A stretch of DNA of 64,000 bases from the NCBI RefSeq assembly GCF_018131015.1, contig NZ_JAFCJJ010000009.1, positions 124,001 through 188,000 of the forward strand. Direction: 5' to 3'. Both the position numbers and the translations under genes were made by a program. The DNA comes from Bradyrhizobium diazoefficiens (GTDB taxonomy: Bacteria > Pseudomonadota > Alphaproteobacteria > Rhizobiales > Xanthobacteraceae). The notes beneath the pieces were generated by a model, which was given only the letters and a program-made list of their open reading frames with translations, did not search any database and was not told the DNA's origin. This document shows positions 63,667 to 64,000 of this stretch, piece by piece (within the stretch, counting starts at the first letter, position 1; each line of letters begins with the position of its first letter).

Positions 63667-64000
63667 CTAGACGCCGAGATAGGTGTGGAGCTTGTCCATA
63701 TTCGCGGCAAGCTCCGCGTTCGAAAATCCGTCAATGATCTTGCCATGCTCGACCACATAGTAGCGGTCGGCGACGGTGGAGGCGAACCGGAAATTCTGCT
63801 CGACGAGAAGGATCGTAAAACCCTCCTTCTTGAGCCGCGCAATGGTGTGGCCGATCTGCTGGATGATGACGGGCGCCAGCCCTTCGGTCGGCTCGTCCAG
63901 CATCAGGAAGCTCGCGCCCGTGCGCAGGATGCGCGCGATCGCGAGCATCTGCTGCTCGCCGCCGGACAGCTTGGTTCCCTGGCTGTTCAGCCGTTCCTTG
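63667..64000 (-). CDS. livF: branched-chain amino-acid ABC transporter ATPase LivF, 5' part outside window
   Basis: The last 110 residues of an ABC ATPase, running off the window at base 64000. Visible: ABC signature TKLSGGEQQMLAIARIL (continuing across 63949), Walker B FLMLDEPTEGLAP, H-loop LLVEQNFRFA, and the C-terminal DRYYVVEHGKI and YLGV end typical of LivF. 47 bases before the binding protein gene. LivG is probably just outside. Confidence 0.92.
   Translation of the reverse strand, partial: KERLNSQGTKLSGGEQQMLAIARILRTGASFLMLDEPTEGLAPVIIQQIGHTIARLKKEGFTILLVEQNFRFASTVADRYYVVEHGKIIDGFSNAELAANMDKLHTYLGV

Overview
The window is a stretch of core chromosome from an alphaproteobacterium of the Bradyrhizobium / Nitrobacteraceae type. 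The evidence is high GC, the gene content and order (lptF-lptG-lptD-surA-like-pdxA-rsmA; fabD-fabG-acpP-fabF-mltG-yicC-gmk; rpsF-rpsR-DUF2232-rplI; cvpA-purF), many small rhizobial orphan genes, two dispersed palindromic repeat families that I recognise from Bradyrhizobium intergenic regions, and EcfG-type (general stress response) promoters. I see no rRNA, tRNA, CRISPR array, insertion sequence, prophage or integron. Genes are tightly packed, with many 1-4 base stop/start overlaps.

Layout. 1-5.6 kb: the end of an ABC-F ATPase, a secreted WD40 protein, a TauE/SafE permease, a methyltransferase and a lipoprotein. 5.7-7.6 kb: holC and pepA on the minus strand. 8.0-15.6 kb: an outer-membrane biogenesis operon (LPS transport lptF, lptG, lptD, a SurA-like chaperone, pdxA, rsmA), followed by an alcohol dehydrogenase. 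16.7-21.6 kb: a small accessory-looking patch of orphan genes around a Crp/Fnr regulator. Two of these have EcfG-type promoters, and a cytochrome P460-like protein with an unusual heme motif lies downstream. 21.5-28.3 kb: gmk, yicC, mltG and the fatty-acid synthesis genes fabF, acpP, fabG and fabD. 28.5-30.3 kb: a fatty-acid desaturase preceded by a TetR regulator with a clean operator-like palindrome. 30.6-33.2 kb: a ribosomal protein operon with a strong terminator. 33.4-36.3 kb: a c-type cytochrome-like protein, a cyclopropane-fatty-acid synthase-like enzyme, and two tiny genes flanking a Crp/Fnr-type box. 36.6-45.8 kb: dnaB, alr, xth, a GFA-family protein, a second TauE, radA, cvpA and purF. 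46-50.6 kb: a short-chain dehydrogenase, a frameshifted beta-propeller gene, an orphan branched-chain amino-acid binding protein and an MFS transporter. 50.6-56.4 kb: der, a lipoprotein, a TPR membrane protein, an acyl-CoA ligase, an NnrU-like protein and a secreted protein. 56.6-60.3 kb: prfC, sugE/gdx, and a phosphate permease with its DUF47 partner. 60.5-64 kb: livM, livH, livK and the end of livF.

The most notable non-coding element is a guanidine-II (mini-ykkC) riboswitch in front of the guanidinium exporter gene. It has two ACGR-loop hairpins and a mutually exclusive 13-bp helix that would bury the ribosome binding site. Other points worth following are the two EcfG-type promoters in front of tiny genes, a class-II Crp/Fnr-type promoter in front of a 72-residue orphan, a single-base frameshift in a secreted propeller protein, and a CX3CH motif in the P460-like protein.
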